This document shows, in pieces, positions 34,399-42,994 of a DNA stretch of 56,963 nt. Under the pieces are notes generated by a model. That model was not told where the DNA came from, did no database searches, and saw only the letters and a list, made by a program, of their open reading frames with translations. Each line of letters opens with the position of its first letter. Position 1 is the stretch's first letter. This DNA is from Spirochaetales bacterium (GTDB lineage Bacteria; Spirochaetota; Spirochaetia; UBA9216). The stretch covers positions 1 to 56,963 of the forward strand of contig QKCC01000188.1 in the NCBI GenBank assembly GCA_003245835.1, given 5' to 3'. A program made the position numbers and the translations under genes.

Positions 34399-35028
34399 CT
34401 AAACGCTGGCGGCTTTGAACCTGAGCACGGTACGAAACTTTTCAGGTGCAGTTTTTCTCGCATCCGTAAGGTATATTTCCCTGTGCCTTTTATCTGTACG
34501 CCGGAATCCGGATTCCAGGCAAAAATCTTCCATATACATAAAACTTTCCGGTTCTGTATCATATGGCCCCGCGTGCAGCATCTGAACACATAGCCCTTCT
34601 TTGATTGTCTCAAAACGGACTTCATCAAGAAGCGCATGGGGTTTCTTCTTTCGGGTTTTTTCGATTATTTCATCAGCGAATTCAGGCTGTACAAAATCCG
34701 GCTGCCTGATCATCAGATCGAAAACTAGTTCATTTTTATCGAGTACACCTGAATTCTGCTTTTTAGCCTTGTCGGAAATGTCCCAGAACCCTTCCAGCGG
34801 GTATACGGTATATTCGAAGTACCCGTCCGGGGCTGTGCCGGATTTATGGCTCATTCGGACGGCATATGAGAGTGAATACAGAACACCAATGTACTCTGCG
34901 AAAAAATCATCATTAGGGTTGCCGGCTCCGCTGACAACAAAAAACTTCATTTCCGGAATTTCGATTATTTCCGGCTTCTTCCCGGGCAGGTAAAACTGCT
35001 TTTCCTGTTTTCGCCATTCTTGTTTCAT
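34399..35028 (-). CDS. GyrI-like small-molecule-binding domain protein
   Basis: 209 residues matching the stand-alone GyrI-like/AraC-effector-binding fold (COG4832 type): EIPEMKFFVVSGAGNPND, YAVRMSHKSGTAPDGYFEYTVYPLEGFW, CVQMLHAGPYDTEP, and the closing HREIYLTDARKTAPEKFRTVLRF. Such proteins bind hydrophobic ligands or act as cyclopropanoid hydrolases. There is no DNA-binding domain. It lies 80 bases after the aldehyde oxidoreductase gene on the same strand and might be the last gene of that operon, although its link to the pathway is unclear. Confidence 0.75.
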   Translation of the reverse strand: MKQEWRKQEKQFYLPGKKPEIIEIPEMKFFVVSGAGNPNDDFFAEYIGVLYSLSYAVRMSHKSGTAPDGYFEYTVYPLEGFWDISDKAKKQNSGVLDKNELVFDLMIRQPDFVQPEFADEIIEKTRKKKPHALLDEVRFETIKEGLCVQMLHAGPYDTEPESFMYMEDFCLESGFRRTDKRHREIYLTDARKTAPEKFRTVLRFKAASV

Positions 35029-35108
35029 AACACGCTAATATTACCGCCGCGGGCTGCCGGTTGTCAAATACACTTTTCAATCAAGCTTTAATCAGTTGGA
35101 GTTTCGGT

Positions 35109-36941
35109 TCAGACGGTCACCGTAAGTCCAAGCTCCCTGAGTTTTGCATCCGTCACAAAACCATTGCTGTCCCATCCCCGGAAATCATAATAATCTTCAA
35201 GCATCGGTTCGAAGGGCGGAAGCTCATTCGTCCCCCCGCCCCTTCGGTGGGTTAGAATCCTCTCAGGCAGACTGTCGTCCCTGCGAGAAAGTCCGAGCCT
35301 CTGGTTATACAGGCGCTTGATATTGAAAATCCGCTCGCCGGTTTTAAGGAATTCTTCAACCGACATGTCCCAGCCGGTGGCGGCATTCAGGTAACCAAGT
35401 GTATGACCCACCATCAGCCCGCCGTAACGGGCAAACTTGCATATACACAGCGAATCAAACAGGCAGGACCAATCCTGCATACGCGCGACGATCGCCGCTT
35501 TCTTCGGCGAAAACCGCCCTTCTGAAGCGTCAACCCCGAGGTGTTCGACATAGGCCTCCTCGTAGTCCTGGGTGAATGACAGGTGGCATGCCCCCCTGTT
35601 TGATGTGGCATAGGCGAGCGCGAGTGAGAAATTAGCCCGCGGATCATGCGCAGGGAATTCCAGCCCCTTGACCTGCTGGGTAAATGCTTCCGCTTCGGGC
35701 CCGATTTTTTTCGAGAAACTTCTTGCCCCGTCGGCCATCATTTCGCCGAGGACGCCCTCACTTTTGCACATCTTTTCCAGCGCTTGAAGCGCGGCTTCAC
35801 CGCTGCCGAATACCATTTTAAGCCCGCCGGTCTGTTCATCCGTCAGCAGTCCCTTTTCATAGGCTTCCATGGCAACGGCAATCGTATTGCCGGCCGAGAT
35901 TGTATCTATCCCGTAGCGGTTGCAGATTTCATTCTCTTTCAGAATTACGTCGTAATCGTCGATCAGCAGGTTGGCGCCCATAAGCCCTACAGTTTCATAT
36001 TCCGGTGCCGCTATCTGCTCGCCGTCGTAAGGACCGCCCTTTGCGGTCCCAATCTTTCCGCAGGCAATAGGACATTTTCCGCAGGCATAGTTTTTCAGGT
36101 TATGTGTTTTGATCGTCGTGTAGCCCTTGATGCGTTCCGCACCCTCAGGCCAGTTTCCCTGGTACCAGTTTTTAATCGGAAGGTTGCCTATCTCTTCAAA
36201 GAAGTCCAGCGCACAGGTCGTTCCGGCCTCTCGCATTCCTGCGGCATCATCCTTCATCGACTGGTTCAGCGATTTATTAATCTGCTTAACCCGGTCACTG
36301 TCCGCGATTTCTGGTAATGTATTTCCCGCTACAGTAACTGCCTTCAGGTTCTTCGAACCCATAACCGCGCCGAGGCCGCAGCGTCCGGCTGCCCTTCCGT
36401 GAGCGCCGTCGGCTATTATTGCAGCTACCCTGATAAGTTTTTCGCCCGAAGGGCCGATACAGGCAACCTCGCACCCCTTTCCCTCTCTTTCTTTCAGAAC
36501 ACGCTGTGTTTTAAAAGTATCGAGGCCCCACAGATCTTCGGCGCTCTTCAGGTCCACGCCGTCGTCGCTGATTCTGAGGTAGACGGGTTTTTCAGCCCGG
36601 CCTCGAACCACAACCATATCGTAGCCGGTCTTTTTAAAACGGCTGCCCCATTTGCCGCCGCAGGAGGCTTCGCCGTATATACCGGTCTGCGGAGACTTGC
36701 TCACAATCTCGAAGCGGTCAGAATTGAAGCCGCCGCCGGCCGTTGCCGGGCCTGTAGCCCAGATCATCACATTCTCAGGTCCGAGCGAATCAGTTTCCGG
36801 ACCGGTAAGATCATAAAGCATTTTCGCACCGAACCCGCTTCCGCCGATCCATTTTCTTATAAAATCATCCTTCAGGCTGACCGTTTCAATATTCCCTGAG
36901 GTCAGGTCAATATCGAGATATTTTCCATGATAACCCTTCAT
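35109..36941 (-). CDS. Aldehyde:ferredoxin oxidoreductase (tungsten/molybdopterin)
   Basis: 610 residues, full AOR length. The N-terminal domain starts KYLDIDLTSGNIETV. Pterin contacts are seen in GPENVMIWATGPATAGG and GRAAGRCGLGAVMGSKNLKAV. The [4Fe-4S] site is CGKCPIAC (about 283-290) with the late Cys in the DSLCICKF region (about 490-500). It oxidises an aldehyde to a carboxylate and reduces ferredoxin. It is 15 bases after the transketolase C-half gene. An enzyme that removes aldehydes fits the predicted product of the glycyl radical enzyme or of ketose cleavage. No tungstate transporter or cofactor genes lie in the window. Confidence 0.92.
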   Translation of the reverse strand: MKGYHGKYLDIDLTSGNIETVSLKDDFIRKWIGGSGFGAKMLYDLTGPETDSLGPENVMIWATGPATAGGGFNSDRFEIVSKSPQTGIYGEASCGGKWGSRFKKTGYDMVVVRGRAEKPVYLRISDDGVDLKSAEDLWGLDTFKTQRVLKEREGKGCEVACIGPSGEKLIRVAAIIADGAHGRAAGRCGLGAVMGSKNLKAVTVAGNTLPEIADSDRVKQINKSLNQSMKDDAAGMREAGTTCALDFFEEIGNLPIKNWYQGNWPEGAERIKGYTTIKTHNLKNYACGKCPIACGKIGTAKGGPYDGEQIAAPEYETVGLMGANLLIDDYDVILKENEICNRYGIDTISAGNTIAVAMEAYEKGLLTDEQTGGLKMVFGSGEAALQALEKMCKSEGVLGEMMADGARSFSKKIGPEAEAFTQQVKGLEFPAHDPRANFSLALAYATSNRGACHLSFTQDYEEAYVEHLGVDASEGRFSPKKAAIVARMQDWSCLFDSLCICKFARYGGLMVGHTLGYLNAATGWDMSVEEFLKTGERIFNIKRLYNQRLGLSRRDDSLPERILTHRRGGGTNELPPFEPMLEDYYDFRGWDSNGFVTDAKLRELGLTVTV

Positions 36942-36955
36942 ATCTTTTTATCCCC

Positions 36956-37885
36956 CTATTTTAATGTCTCTGCCAGTCCGGCTATCGCTTCGGCTGTAAA
37001 TCCGTACCGCTCTTTAAGGTACGGGAGCTTCCCGACCTCACCGAATTCTTCATGCACCCCGTGTGTCAGGACCCGGACCGGATGTTCGGCTGCGAGGAAG
37101 GTGGCAACAGCCGAACCCATTCCGGTCGCAGCCTGGTGATTTTCACAGGTCAGAACGGCTCCGGTCTTTACCGCGTATTCAAGCACCAGCTCTTTGTCTA
37201 TCGGTTTTATGGTGTGCATGTCGATTACTGCAGCGCTTATGCCTTTGGCCTTCAGCAGTTCCGCAGCCTTAAGAGATTCAGAAACAAGAACAGCTCCGAC
37301 AGCTATGATAGTAAGGTCACTGCCGTCGCGCAGAACCTTTCCGCGTCCAAGTTCGAATTTTTCGTTATCATTGTAGATCCTGTCAGCACTCTTGCGGTGC
37401 AGCCTGAGGTATGTGCAGTTCGGAGAAGCCGCAGCCAGTTTTACAAGCGCCTTCAGCGAAACGGCATCGCAGGGTTCGTAGATAACCAGGTTGGGAGTGT
37501 TTCTCATAATACCGATATCTTCGAAGGTCATATGGGTTCCGCCGTTAAGCTGACTGGTTATGCCGGGATCCGATCCGGTTAGGTTCACATTCAGCCCCGC
37601 GTAATTGGATGATATAAAAAACTGGTCATACACCCTTCTGCCTGCAAAACAGGCGAAAGTGCTTGCGAACGGAATCTTGCCGGCGGCAGAGAGTCCTGAA
37701 GCGATGCCGATCATGTTTGCCTCGGCGACCCCGACATTAATTGCACGTTCGGGATACTTTTTAAAAAAGGCAGGCAGGCCGTCTGCACCCATCAGGTCGG
37801 CGTCAAGTACGACGAGATCGGGGTTTTCACCAGCTATCTCAATAAGGGTTTCACAGTAAACATCACGCATATCCTTGTCAGGCAT
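36956..37885 (-). CDS. Transketolase-like enzyme, C-terminal half subunit
   Basis: 309 residues covering the pyrimidine-binding and C-terminal transketolase domains: DLVVLDADLMGADG, INVGVAEANMIGIASGLSAAG (with the Glu that activates thiamine), TFEDIGIMRNTPNLVIYEPCD and the C-terminal VKTGAVLTCENHQAATGMGSAV. It works with the N-terminal half encoded directly upstream; the ribosome site AGGAGG lies in the seven bases between them. Together they transfer two-carbon units between sugars or, in specialised catabolic clusters, cleave an unusual ketose. Confidence 0.9.
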   Translation of the reverse strand: MPDKDMRDVYCETLIEIAGENPDLVVLDADLMGADGLPAFFKKYPERAINVGVAEANMIGIASGLSAAGKIPFASTFACFAGRRVYDQFFISSNYAGLNVNLTGSDPGITSQLNGGTHMTFEDIGIMRNTPNLVIYEPCDAVSLKALVKLAAASPNCTYLRLHRKSADRIYNDNEKFELGRGKVLRDGSDLTIIAVGAVLVSESLKAAELLKAKGISAAVIDMHTIKPIDKELVLEYAVKTGAVLTCENHQAATGMGSAVATFLAAEHPVRVLTHGVHEEFGEVGKLPYLKERYGFTAEAIAGLAETLK

Positions 37886-38708
37886 AATTCTCCTCCTGCC
37901 GGCTCAGTTCGGCAATGGCCTGATCCCGCTGCTCCGGGCTGAATGCCATGTTGTGGCTTGAAAGATTCTCTTCAGCGAAGGAGGCGCCCTTTCCTTTCAG
38001 CGTATCGAGTATAATCATCGAGGGACGGCCCTTTACCAGTTTTGCCCGCTCGACAGCCTCAGAGATCCGGTCTATTCTGTGACCGTCGACCCTCTGAACA
38101 TACCAGTTGAAGGCTGTCCATTTTGCGCCGAGGTCATCGAGATTCATGATGTCCCTGGTATACCCGTCTATATTCATTTTATTGTAATCTGTGAAAGCAA
38201 TAAGGTTATCGAGTCCGAAGTGGGGAGCGGCCATCGCGGCCTCCCAGATCTGTCCTTCATCGCTTTCACCGTCGCCTATTATAGCGTAGATGTAATTTTC
38301 TAAATTATTCATTCTGCAGCCAAGTGCCAGCCCGATTGCGGCTGATAGTCCCTGGCCCAGCGAACCTGTACTCATGTCGATTCCCGGGGTCCGGAGCATG
38401 TCACAGTGGCTTGGAAGGTTCGTACCGCCCTGATTCAGTGTAGAAAGCCAGTCGACCGGGAAAAAGCCCTTGTCGGCCAGAACGGCATAGAGGGCCGGAC
38501 CGGCATGTCCCTTCGACAGCACAAGCCTGTCACGTTCGGGTAATAATGGATTATCCGGATCCACATTCATGTGCTTATAATATAAAACCGTGAGAACCTC
38601 AACAATCGACAGAGAACCGCCGATGTGCCCGATTCCAAGATCGCCGATCGACTTGATTATCATCTTTCTGAGTCTCAGCGCGGTTTTTTCAAGATTCATC
38701 GAATCCAT
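37878..38708 (-). CDS. Transketolase-like enzyme, N-terminal (thiamine diphosphate) half subunit
   Basis: 276 residues. It has GHIGGSLSIVEVLTVLYY, DRLVLSKGHAGPALYAVL and the thiamine diphosphate/Mg motif GDGESDEGQIWEA...DYNKMNIDG (about 150-185). The start ATG 38708 has a ribosome site (GGAG, seven bases); the longer frame to 38786 would begin inside the hairpin cluster. It is separated from the upstream binding-protein gene by 276 bases of stem-loops that may set the ratio of transporter to enzyme mRNA. Confidence 0.9.
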   Translation of the reverse strand: MDSMNLEKTALRLRKMIIKSIGDLGIGHIGGSLSIVEVLTVLYYKHMNVDPDNPLLPERDRLVLSKGHAGPALYAVLADKGFFPVDWLSTLNQGGTNLPSHCDMLRTPGIDMSTGSLGQGLSAAIGLALGCRMNNLENYIYAIIGDGESDEGQIWEAAMAAPHFGLDNLIAFTDYNKMNIDGYTRDIMNLDDLGAKWTAFNWYVQRVDGHRIDRISEAVERAKLVKGRPSMIILDTLKGKGASFAEENLSSHNMAFSPEQRDQAIAELSRQEENYA

Positions 38709-38754
38709 ATGATTTCTCCTATGAAGATCCCCGCATGGAGCGGGTTTCGGAACT

Positions 38755-38978
38755 GAAGTTTGCAAGCGAAGCTTGTCAAACTTCATAATAAAAAAATTAC
38801 AAAAGTTACGAAGTAACTTCGGTAATCTTTTTTATTCCTCCTGAATACAAAACCAAAATATGGTATTATTGGAATTGAAGCCCGCTCCTGCGAGCGGACT
38901 TCGTTAGTGTACGGCTGTTTCCTCTGTAAAAACGTTCCGGGGATCTGCAAATCCCTAACGAGCGTTTGGGGAAACAGC
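38755..38978. repeat. Cluster of four stem-loops between the RbsB-like and transketolase genes
   Basis: Four inverted repeats in 224 bases: 38755-38784 (GAAGTTTG/CAAACTTC with a nested CAAGC/GCTTG), 38796-38826 (ATTAC...GTTAC-GAA-GTAAC...GTAAT, with A/T runs on both sides, so it looks like a bidirectional terminator), 38877-38902 (GAAG-C-CCGCTC/GAGCGG-A-CTTC) and 38914-38978 (GCTGTTTCC/GGAAACAGC enclosing GGGAT/ATCCC). Downstream of a binding-protein gene such hairpins usually stop part of the transcription and protect the mRNA end. Confidence 0.65.
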
Positions 38979-38984
38979 TTTTAA

Positions 38985-39938
38985 TTAGAAAGCTGGCTTC
39001 TGACCGGCAACATTATCTTTTGTGATCTTTCTTGACGGGGGTATTACCTCTGCATCAACCTTTTCACCGTTTAATATTTTCATGGCAAGCTCAAAGCCCT
39101 GAGTGCCGCAAGGTTCATATGTCCATGTCGCAGACATTTCTCCGGCTGCTATGGCATCAAGTTCTTCCTGCTGTCCGTCGAGACCTATGATTATTACTTC
39201 ATCAAGTCTTCCGGCATCTTTTACAGCCTGAACCGCACCAAGGGCCATTTCACCGTTAGCTGCGAAGATTACATCCAGGGTTCCGGCAGGATTGGCCTGC
39301 AGAACGTTCTGCATTACACTTACTGCCTGGGGCCTTCTGTAATCAGCCGGCTGCTGGGCGACAACCTTGATTCCGCTGTACTTGTCAATTACCTCATGGA
39401 ATCCGCCTACCCTGTTTACTGATGTTTCATCCCCGGGAATTCCTTCGATGACGACAACATTTCCTTTAACTGAGCCGTATTTGGCTTTCAGGCTGTCGAC
39501 TACGTATTTACCTATTTCAGTTCCGATCAGTCGGTTATCCATCGAAACCATTGTGATCGCATCGGTACCGTGAATGGGTTTGCCGACAAACATGAAGGGT
39601 ATTCCCTTATCGTGAACTTTCTTCAGTTCCTGTTTCAGACCTTCAGCCTTGGCAGCCTGAACAAGAAGAATATCAATCCCCTTTGTCAGCATGTCTTCGA
39701 TTCCGGCGACCTGCTTTACGACAGATCCCTGTCCGTCAGTCGCAATTACTTTTACGTTCGGGTATGCCTTGGCGGCTTCAATGATCTGGTCCCTCTGGGT
39801 GATCATGAACGGGTGGTCGAGACTCTCCTGAGAAAGACCGATAACAATCATGTCTTTTCCGCTGTCCTGCTGACCCGCGGCAAAAACTGCTCCTGTAATA
39901 CTGAGTAGTACCAGCATCACAACCACGATTCTTTTCAT
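38985..39938 (-). CDS. RbsB-like sugar-binding protein
   Basis: 317 residues from ATG 39938 (GGAGG seven bases upstream), which gives the signal peptide MKRIVVVMLVLLSITGAVFAAGQQDSG. The mature protein is a type-1 periplasmic binding protein: VIGLSQESLDHPFMITQRDQIIEAA, TKGIDILLVQAAKAEGLKQ, GIPFMFVGKPI, VVVIEGIPGDETSVNRVGGFHEVI and VIIIGLDGQQEELDAIAAGEMSATW. It binds a monosaccharide or similar polyhydroxy ligand and passes it to RbsC/RbsA. It is the third gene of the sigma-54 transporter operon. Confidence 0.9.
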   Translation of the reverse strand: MKRIVVVMLVLLSITGAVFAAGQQDSGKDMIVIGLSQESLDHPFMITQRDQIIEAAKAYPNVKVIATDGQGSVVKQVAGIEDMLTKGIDILLVQAAKAEGLKQELKKVHDKGIPFMFVGKPIHGTDAITMVSMDNRLIGTEIGKYVVDSLKAKYGSVKGNVVVIEGIPGDETSVNRVGGFHEVIDKYSGIKVVAQQPADYRRPQAVSVMQNVLQANPAGTLDVIFAANGEMALGAVQAVKDAGRLDEVIIIGLDGQQEELDAIAAGEMSATWTYEPCGTQGFELAMKILNGEKVDAEVIPPSRKITKDNVAGQKPAF

Positions 39939-40105
39939 TCTTTTTCCTCCTGCAAATAATTCCGTATGATAGAACGGCACTAATGACGTTTTATCATCCT
40001 CCTAATCAGGAACAACGGTGATTATCGTTTTCCGTTAAACCTGTCTGTATTGTGATCAGCCGCAGGTTTTAGGTTCCCGGGGCTGCCTGCTCACTGAAAC
40101 AAACT

Positions 40106-41062
40106 TTATTTTTTCTGATTAGCCTGAAGACTCTGGGCAAGTACGGCAATTATGATAATCGCGCCCTTTACAATCTTCTGGGTGTAACCTGGAACATCTA
40201 TAAGGTTCAGAAAATTGTTCAGTATTCCGATTATTACGACCCCTATTACCGTCCCTACAACGCCGCCGCGCCCGCCCGACAGCGAAGTTCCGCCGACAGC
40301 GACCGATGCGATGGCATCAAGTTCCATTCCAGAACCCAGGTTGGCTTCACCGACGTTCAGATGATTGGCCATGATTACACCCGCAAAGCCGGAGAGTCCC
40401 GAGCTGATAACGTAGGCGGCGAGTTTGACGCGGTCCACCCTGATTCCCGAAAGCCGGCTGCCTTCTTCATTGCCTCCGACCGCGTATATATAGCGGCCGA
40501 GTCTTGTTCTGTTAAGTACTATGCTCGCGAAAATTGCTGTTACGGTGAAAAGAATTGTCTGGACCGGTATTGTATTGAACAGCTTTCCCTGCCCCAGAAA
40601 AGACAGGCCTTCGGGCGTTCCAATTATCGGGTGGCCGTGAGAATACGTCAGCCCGACACCGACAACTGCAGTCATCATGCCGAGGGTGGCTATAAAGGCC
40701 TGCAGTTTTCCCTTTGTTACAAGCAGCCCGGTTACAAGCCCGCAGACCATACTCAGAACCATTGCGATAATAAATGCGGGAATCGCGCCGATATCCTTAA
40801 ACCCCGCGACAATCAGGGTAGAAAAAGCCAGTACGGAACCTACCGACAGGTCAATGCCCCCGGTGATTATTACAAAGGTCATTCCGATGCTTATAATTCC
40901 AATTACGGAAACCTGTCTTGTTATGTTAAGAAGGTTCTCAGCCTTTAAAAAGTAAGGCGATACAATAGCACAGACAATAAACAGAATTATAAGAACAATA
41001 AGCATTCCGTAGTTTTCAACAAAATGTGCCCTGTTGAATTTAGTTAATTTAAGATCAGACAT
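40106..41062 (-). CDS. RbsC-like sugar ABC transporter permease
   Basis: 318 residues, eight to ten membrane helices, with the BPD_transp_2 core: GIISIGMTFVIITGGIDLSVGSVLAFS, YAVGGNEEGSRLSGIRVDRVKLAAY and AIASVAVGGTSLSGGRGGVVGT. The start is ATG 41062, which overlaps the RbsA stop by one base (TAATG) with GGAG upstream. It forms the channel for the sugar bound by the RbsB-like protein. Confidence 0.92.
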   Translation of the reverse strand: MSDLKLTKFNRAHFVENYGMLIVLIILFIVCAIVSPYFLKAENLLNITRQVSVIGIISIGMTFVIITGGIDLSVGSVLAFSTLIVAGFKDIGAIPAFIIAMVLSMVCGLVTGLLVTKGKLQAFIATLGMMTAVVGVGLTYSHGHPIIGTPEGLSFLGQGKLFNTIPVQTILFTVTAIFASIVLNRTRLGRYIYAVGGNEEGSRLSGIRVDRVKLAAYVISSGLSGFAGVIMANHLNVGEANLGSGMELDAIASVAVGGTSLSGGRGGVVGTVIGVVIIGILNNFLNLIDVPGYTQKIVKGAIIIIAVLAQSLQANQKK

Positions 41063-42561
41063 TATGCCACCTCCCCTGTTGCACACTTCATGATTTTTTC
41101 TTCAGTAGCATCTTTAGCCTGAAATTGACCGGTAAGCCTGCCCGCATGCATTACAAGAATTCTGTCGCTGACCCCGAGAATCTCAGGCAGCTCTGAAGAT
41201 ATCATTATTATTACCTTGCCTCCGTCGGCAAGTTTTCTCATCAGATTATAGATTTCAGCCTTCGCACCGACGTCTATTCCCCTTGTCGGTTCATCAAGGA
41301 TGATCACATTGCAGTCCCTGGCCAGCCACTTTGCAAGTACCACTTTCTGCTGGTTGCCGCCTGAAAGACCGCTGACAGGTACCTCAGTGCCTGCGGTTGC
41401 AATTCTGAGCATTTTCACATAGGTCTCGGCAAGTTCCTTTTCTTTCCTCGGCTGTATTAATCCCCCGCGCAGCATTGTGTCCAGAACTGTCAGAGAAATA
41501 TTCTTTTTCACAGACAGTCCTAAAATCAGCCCCTGCTGCTTCCGGTCTTCGGTAGCAAAACCTATGCTTCTGGAAATTGCCTTCAAAGGTTCATTGATGC
41601 GGACTTCCTCTCCGTTCAGTAGGATGGTGCCGCTGTCAATCTGGTCTGCGCCGAAAATGGCCCGGGCAAGCTCCGTACGGCCGGCACCGACAAGTCCCGA
41701 AATTCCGAGTATTTCGCCTGCATATGCCTCGAATGAAATATCATGCAGCACACCCTTCCGCTGAAAATTCTTTACCTCAAGAACCTTTTCTCCTCTTGAG
41801 ACTCCCGACCGGTCAGGATAATACTCGCCGAGCGTACGGCCGACCATCATCCGGATCATCCTGTCCTTATCGATATCGGCGACGTTCTCTGTTCCGACAG
41901 TACCGCCGTCCTTGAGGATGGTTACCCGGTCGCAGACTTCGAAAATTTCTTCGAGCCGGTGAGAAATGTAAATTATGGTCTTTCCGCTTTCCTTCAGTTT
42001 TCTGATGGTCTTGAACAGGAAATCTATTTCATGATCTGTAAGGGTAGCCGTCGGCTCATCCATTACGATAAGTTCCGCGTTCATCGACAGGGCCTTCGCA
42101 ATCTCAACCATCTGCTGCTGGGCCACACTGATGTTCTTCACCTTTTCGTCAACATCTATTTTGAGTCCCAGCCCGTTAAGCAGTTTTTTAGCGGTCGCCT
42201 TCATTGTCCTGTAGTCGATGAATCTTCCGCCAAGCAGAGGTTCGCGCCCTATGAAGATGTTTTCCACAACGCTCATATATGGAACAAGGTTGAACTCCTG
42301 GTAAATTATTGCGATTCCCGCCTTCTGTGCAGAGATTGGGTCAGGATGGCTGAAAAGACTTCCCCGAAACCAGATTTCTCCTGAATCAGGCTGATGCGCT
42401 GCGCTGAGGACCTTCATCAAAGTAGACTTTCCCGCTCCGTTTTCTCCAAGAAGAGCGTGAACCTCACCTTCCCTGCATGAGAAGCTGACGTTGTTCAGTG
42501 CTTTTACACCCGGAAAGGTTTTTACAATATTTTTCATCTGCAGTATGGTATTTTCCGTCAT
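41062..42561 (-). CDS. RbsA-like sugar ABC transporter ATPase (two ATPase domains)
   Basis: 499 residues with two ABC domains. Domain 1 has HALLGENGAGKSTL, IYQEFNLVPYMSVVENIF, an ISVAQQQMVEIAKAL signature variant and LIVMDEPTATL. Domain 2 has the usual degenerate P-loop GLVGAGRTEL, LSGGNQQKVVLAKWL and VIILDEPTRGIDVGAK. It drives sugar import. It is the first gene of the operon and starts 26 bases after a sigma-54-type promoter core. Its first domain is the closest relative in this window of the ABC domain in the sensor kinase at 25617-27431. Confidence 0.93.
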   Translation of the reverse strand: MTENTILQMKNIVKTFPGVKALNNVSFSCREGEVHALLGENGAGKSTLMKVLSAAHQPDSGEIWFRGSLFSHPDPISAQKAGIAIIYQEFNLVPYMSVVENIFIGREPLLGGRFIDYRTMKATAKKLLNGLGLKIDVDEKVKNISVAQQQMVEIAKALSMNAELIVMDEPTATLTDHEIDFLFKTIRKLKESGKTIIYISHRLEEIFEVCDRVTILKDGGTVGTENVADIDKDRMIRMMVGRTLGEYYPDRSGVSRGEKVLEVKNFQRKGVLHDISFEAYAGEILGISGLVGAGRTELARAIFGADQIDSGTILLNGEEVRINEPLKAISRSIGFATEDRKQQGLILGLSVKKNISLTVLDTMLRGGLIQPRKEKELAETYVKMLRIATAGTEVPVSGLSGGNQQKVVLAKWLARDCNVIILDEPTRGIDVGAKAEIYNLMRKLADGGKVIIMISSELPEILGVSDRILVMHAGRLTGQFQAKDATEEKIMKCATGEVA

Positions 42562-42586
42562 TTAATCTCTCTCCGGCTTTATAATT

Positions 42587-42601
42587 GCAATAAACATGCC
42601 A
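42587..42601 (-). promoter_or_regulatory. Sigma-54 promoter of the sugar transporter/transketolase/AOR operon
   Basis: On the minus strand TGGCAT-N5-TTGC, with the correct GG-to-GC distance; only the C of TGGCAC is changed. The predicted start of transcription is about 42575, leaving a 14-base leader with a GGAGAG ribosome site before the ATG at 42561. Confidence 0.75.
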
Positions 42602-42994
42602 ATATTTTTTCAATACAGTTTTTGATGCTCTTTTTGAGGATTCCGGGAACATACATTACCAACAAAACAATGTAAATAATAACTATTTGTATAGTAAGTA
42701 ATTATATTAAAGGAATACCCCGGAGTCAAAGCTGCGATGCTGTATTTTGTAAATAATAAATTTATTCTGAAACGATTCAGATTAGCATGCCGCATCTCGT
42801 TTATTTTTTTTACATATAATACTGCTTTATGTGTAAAAAAGTTACGATATTGGTGATGAACGCTCAACGAACACCTGTCCATAAATCTTCAGAAATATTT
42901 TTTTAACGAAATAATGTCGAGCCTCTGTAGACAACTGCTGTTCTTTCTAATAATATAAAACAGTAAAAACACTATAGGTTGGATGTAACTTATA
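42602..42994. other. Divergent regulatory region without a gene
   Basis: 393 AT-rich bases between the RbsA-like gene and the N-acetyltransferase gene. It holds the inverted repeat TCTGAA-N4-TTCAGA (42766-42781), roughly 190 bases upstream of the sigma-54 start and thus at enhancer distance. It also holds a nine-pair repeat TTTTTTACA...TGTAAAAAA (42806-42814 with 42832-42840). No supported coding frame is present. Confidence 0.5.
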
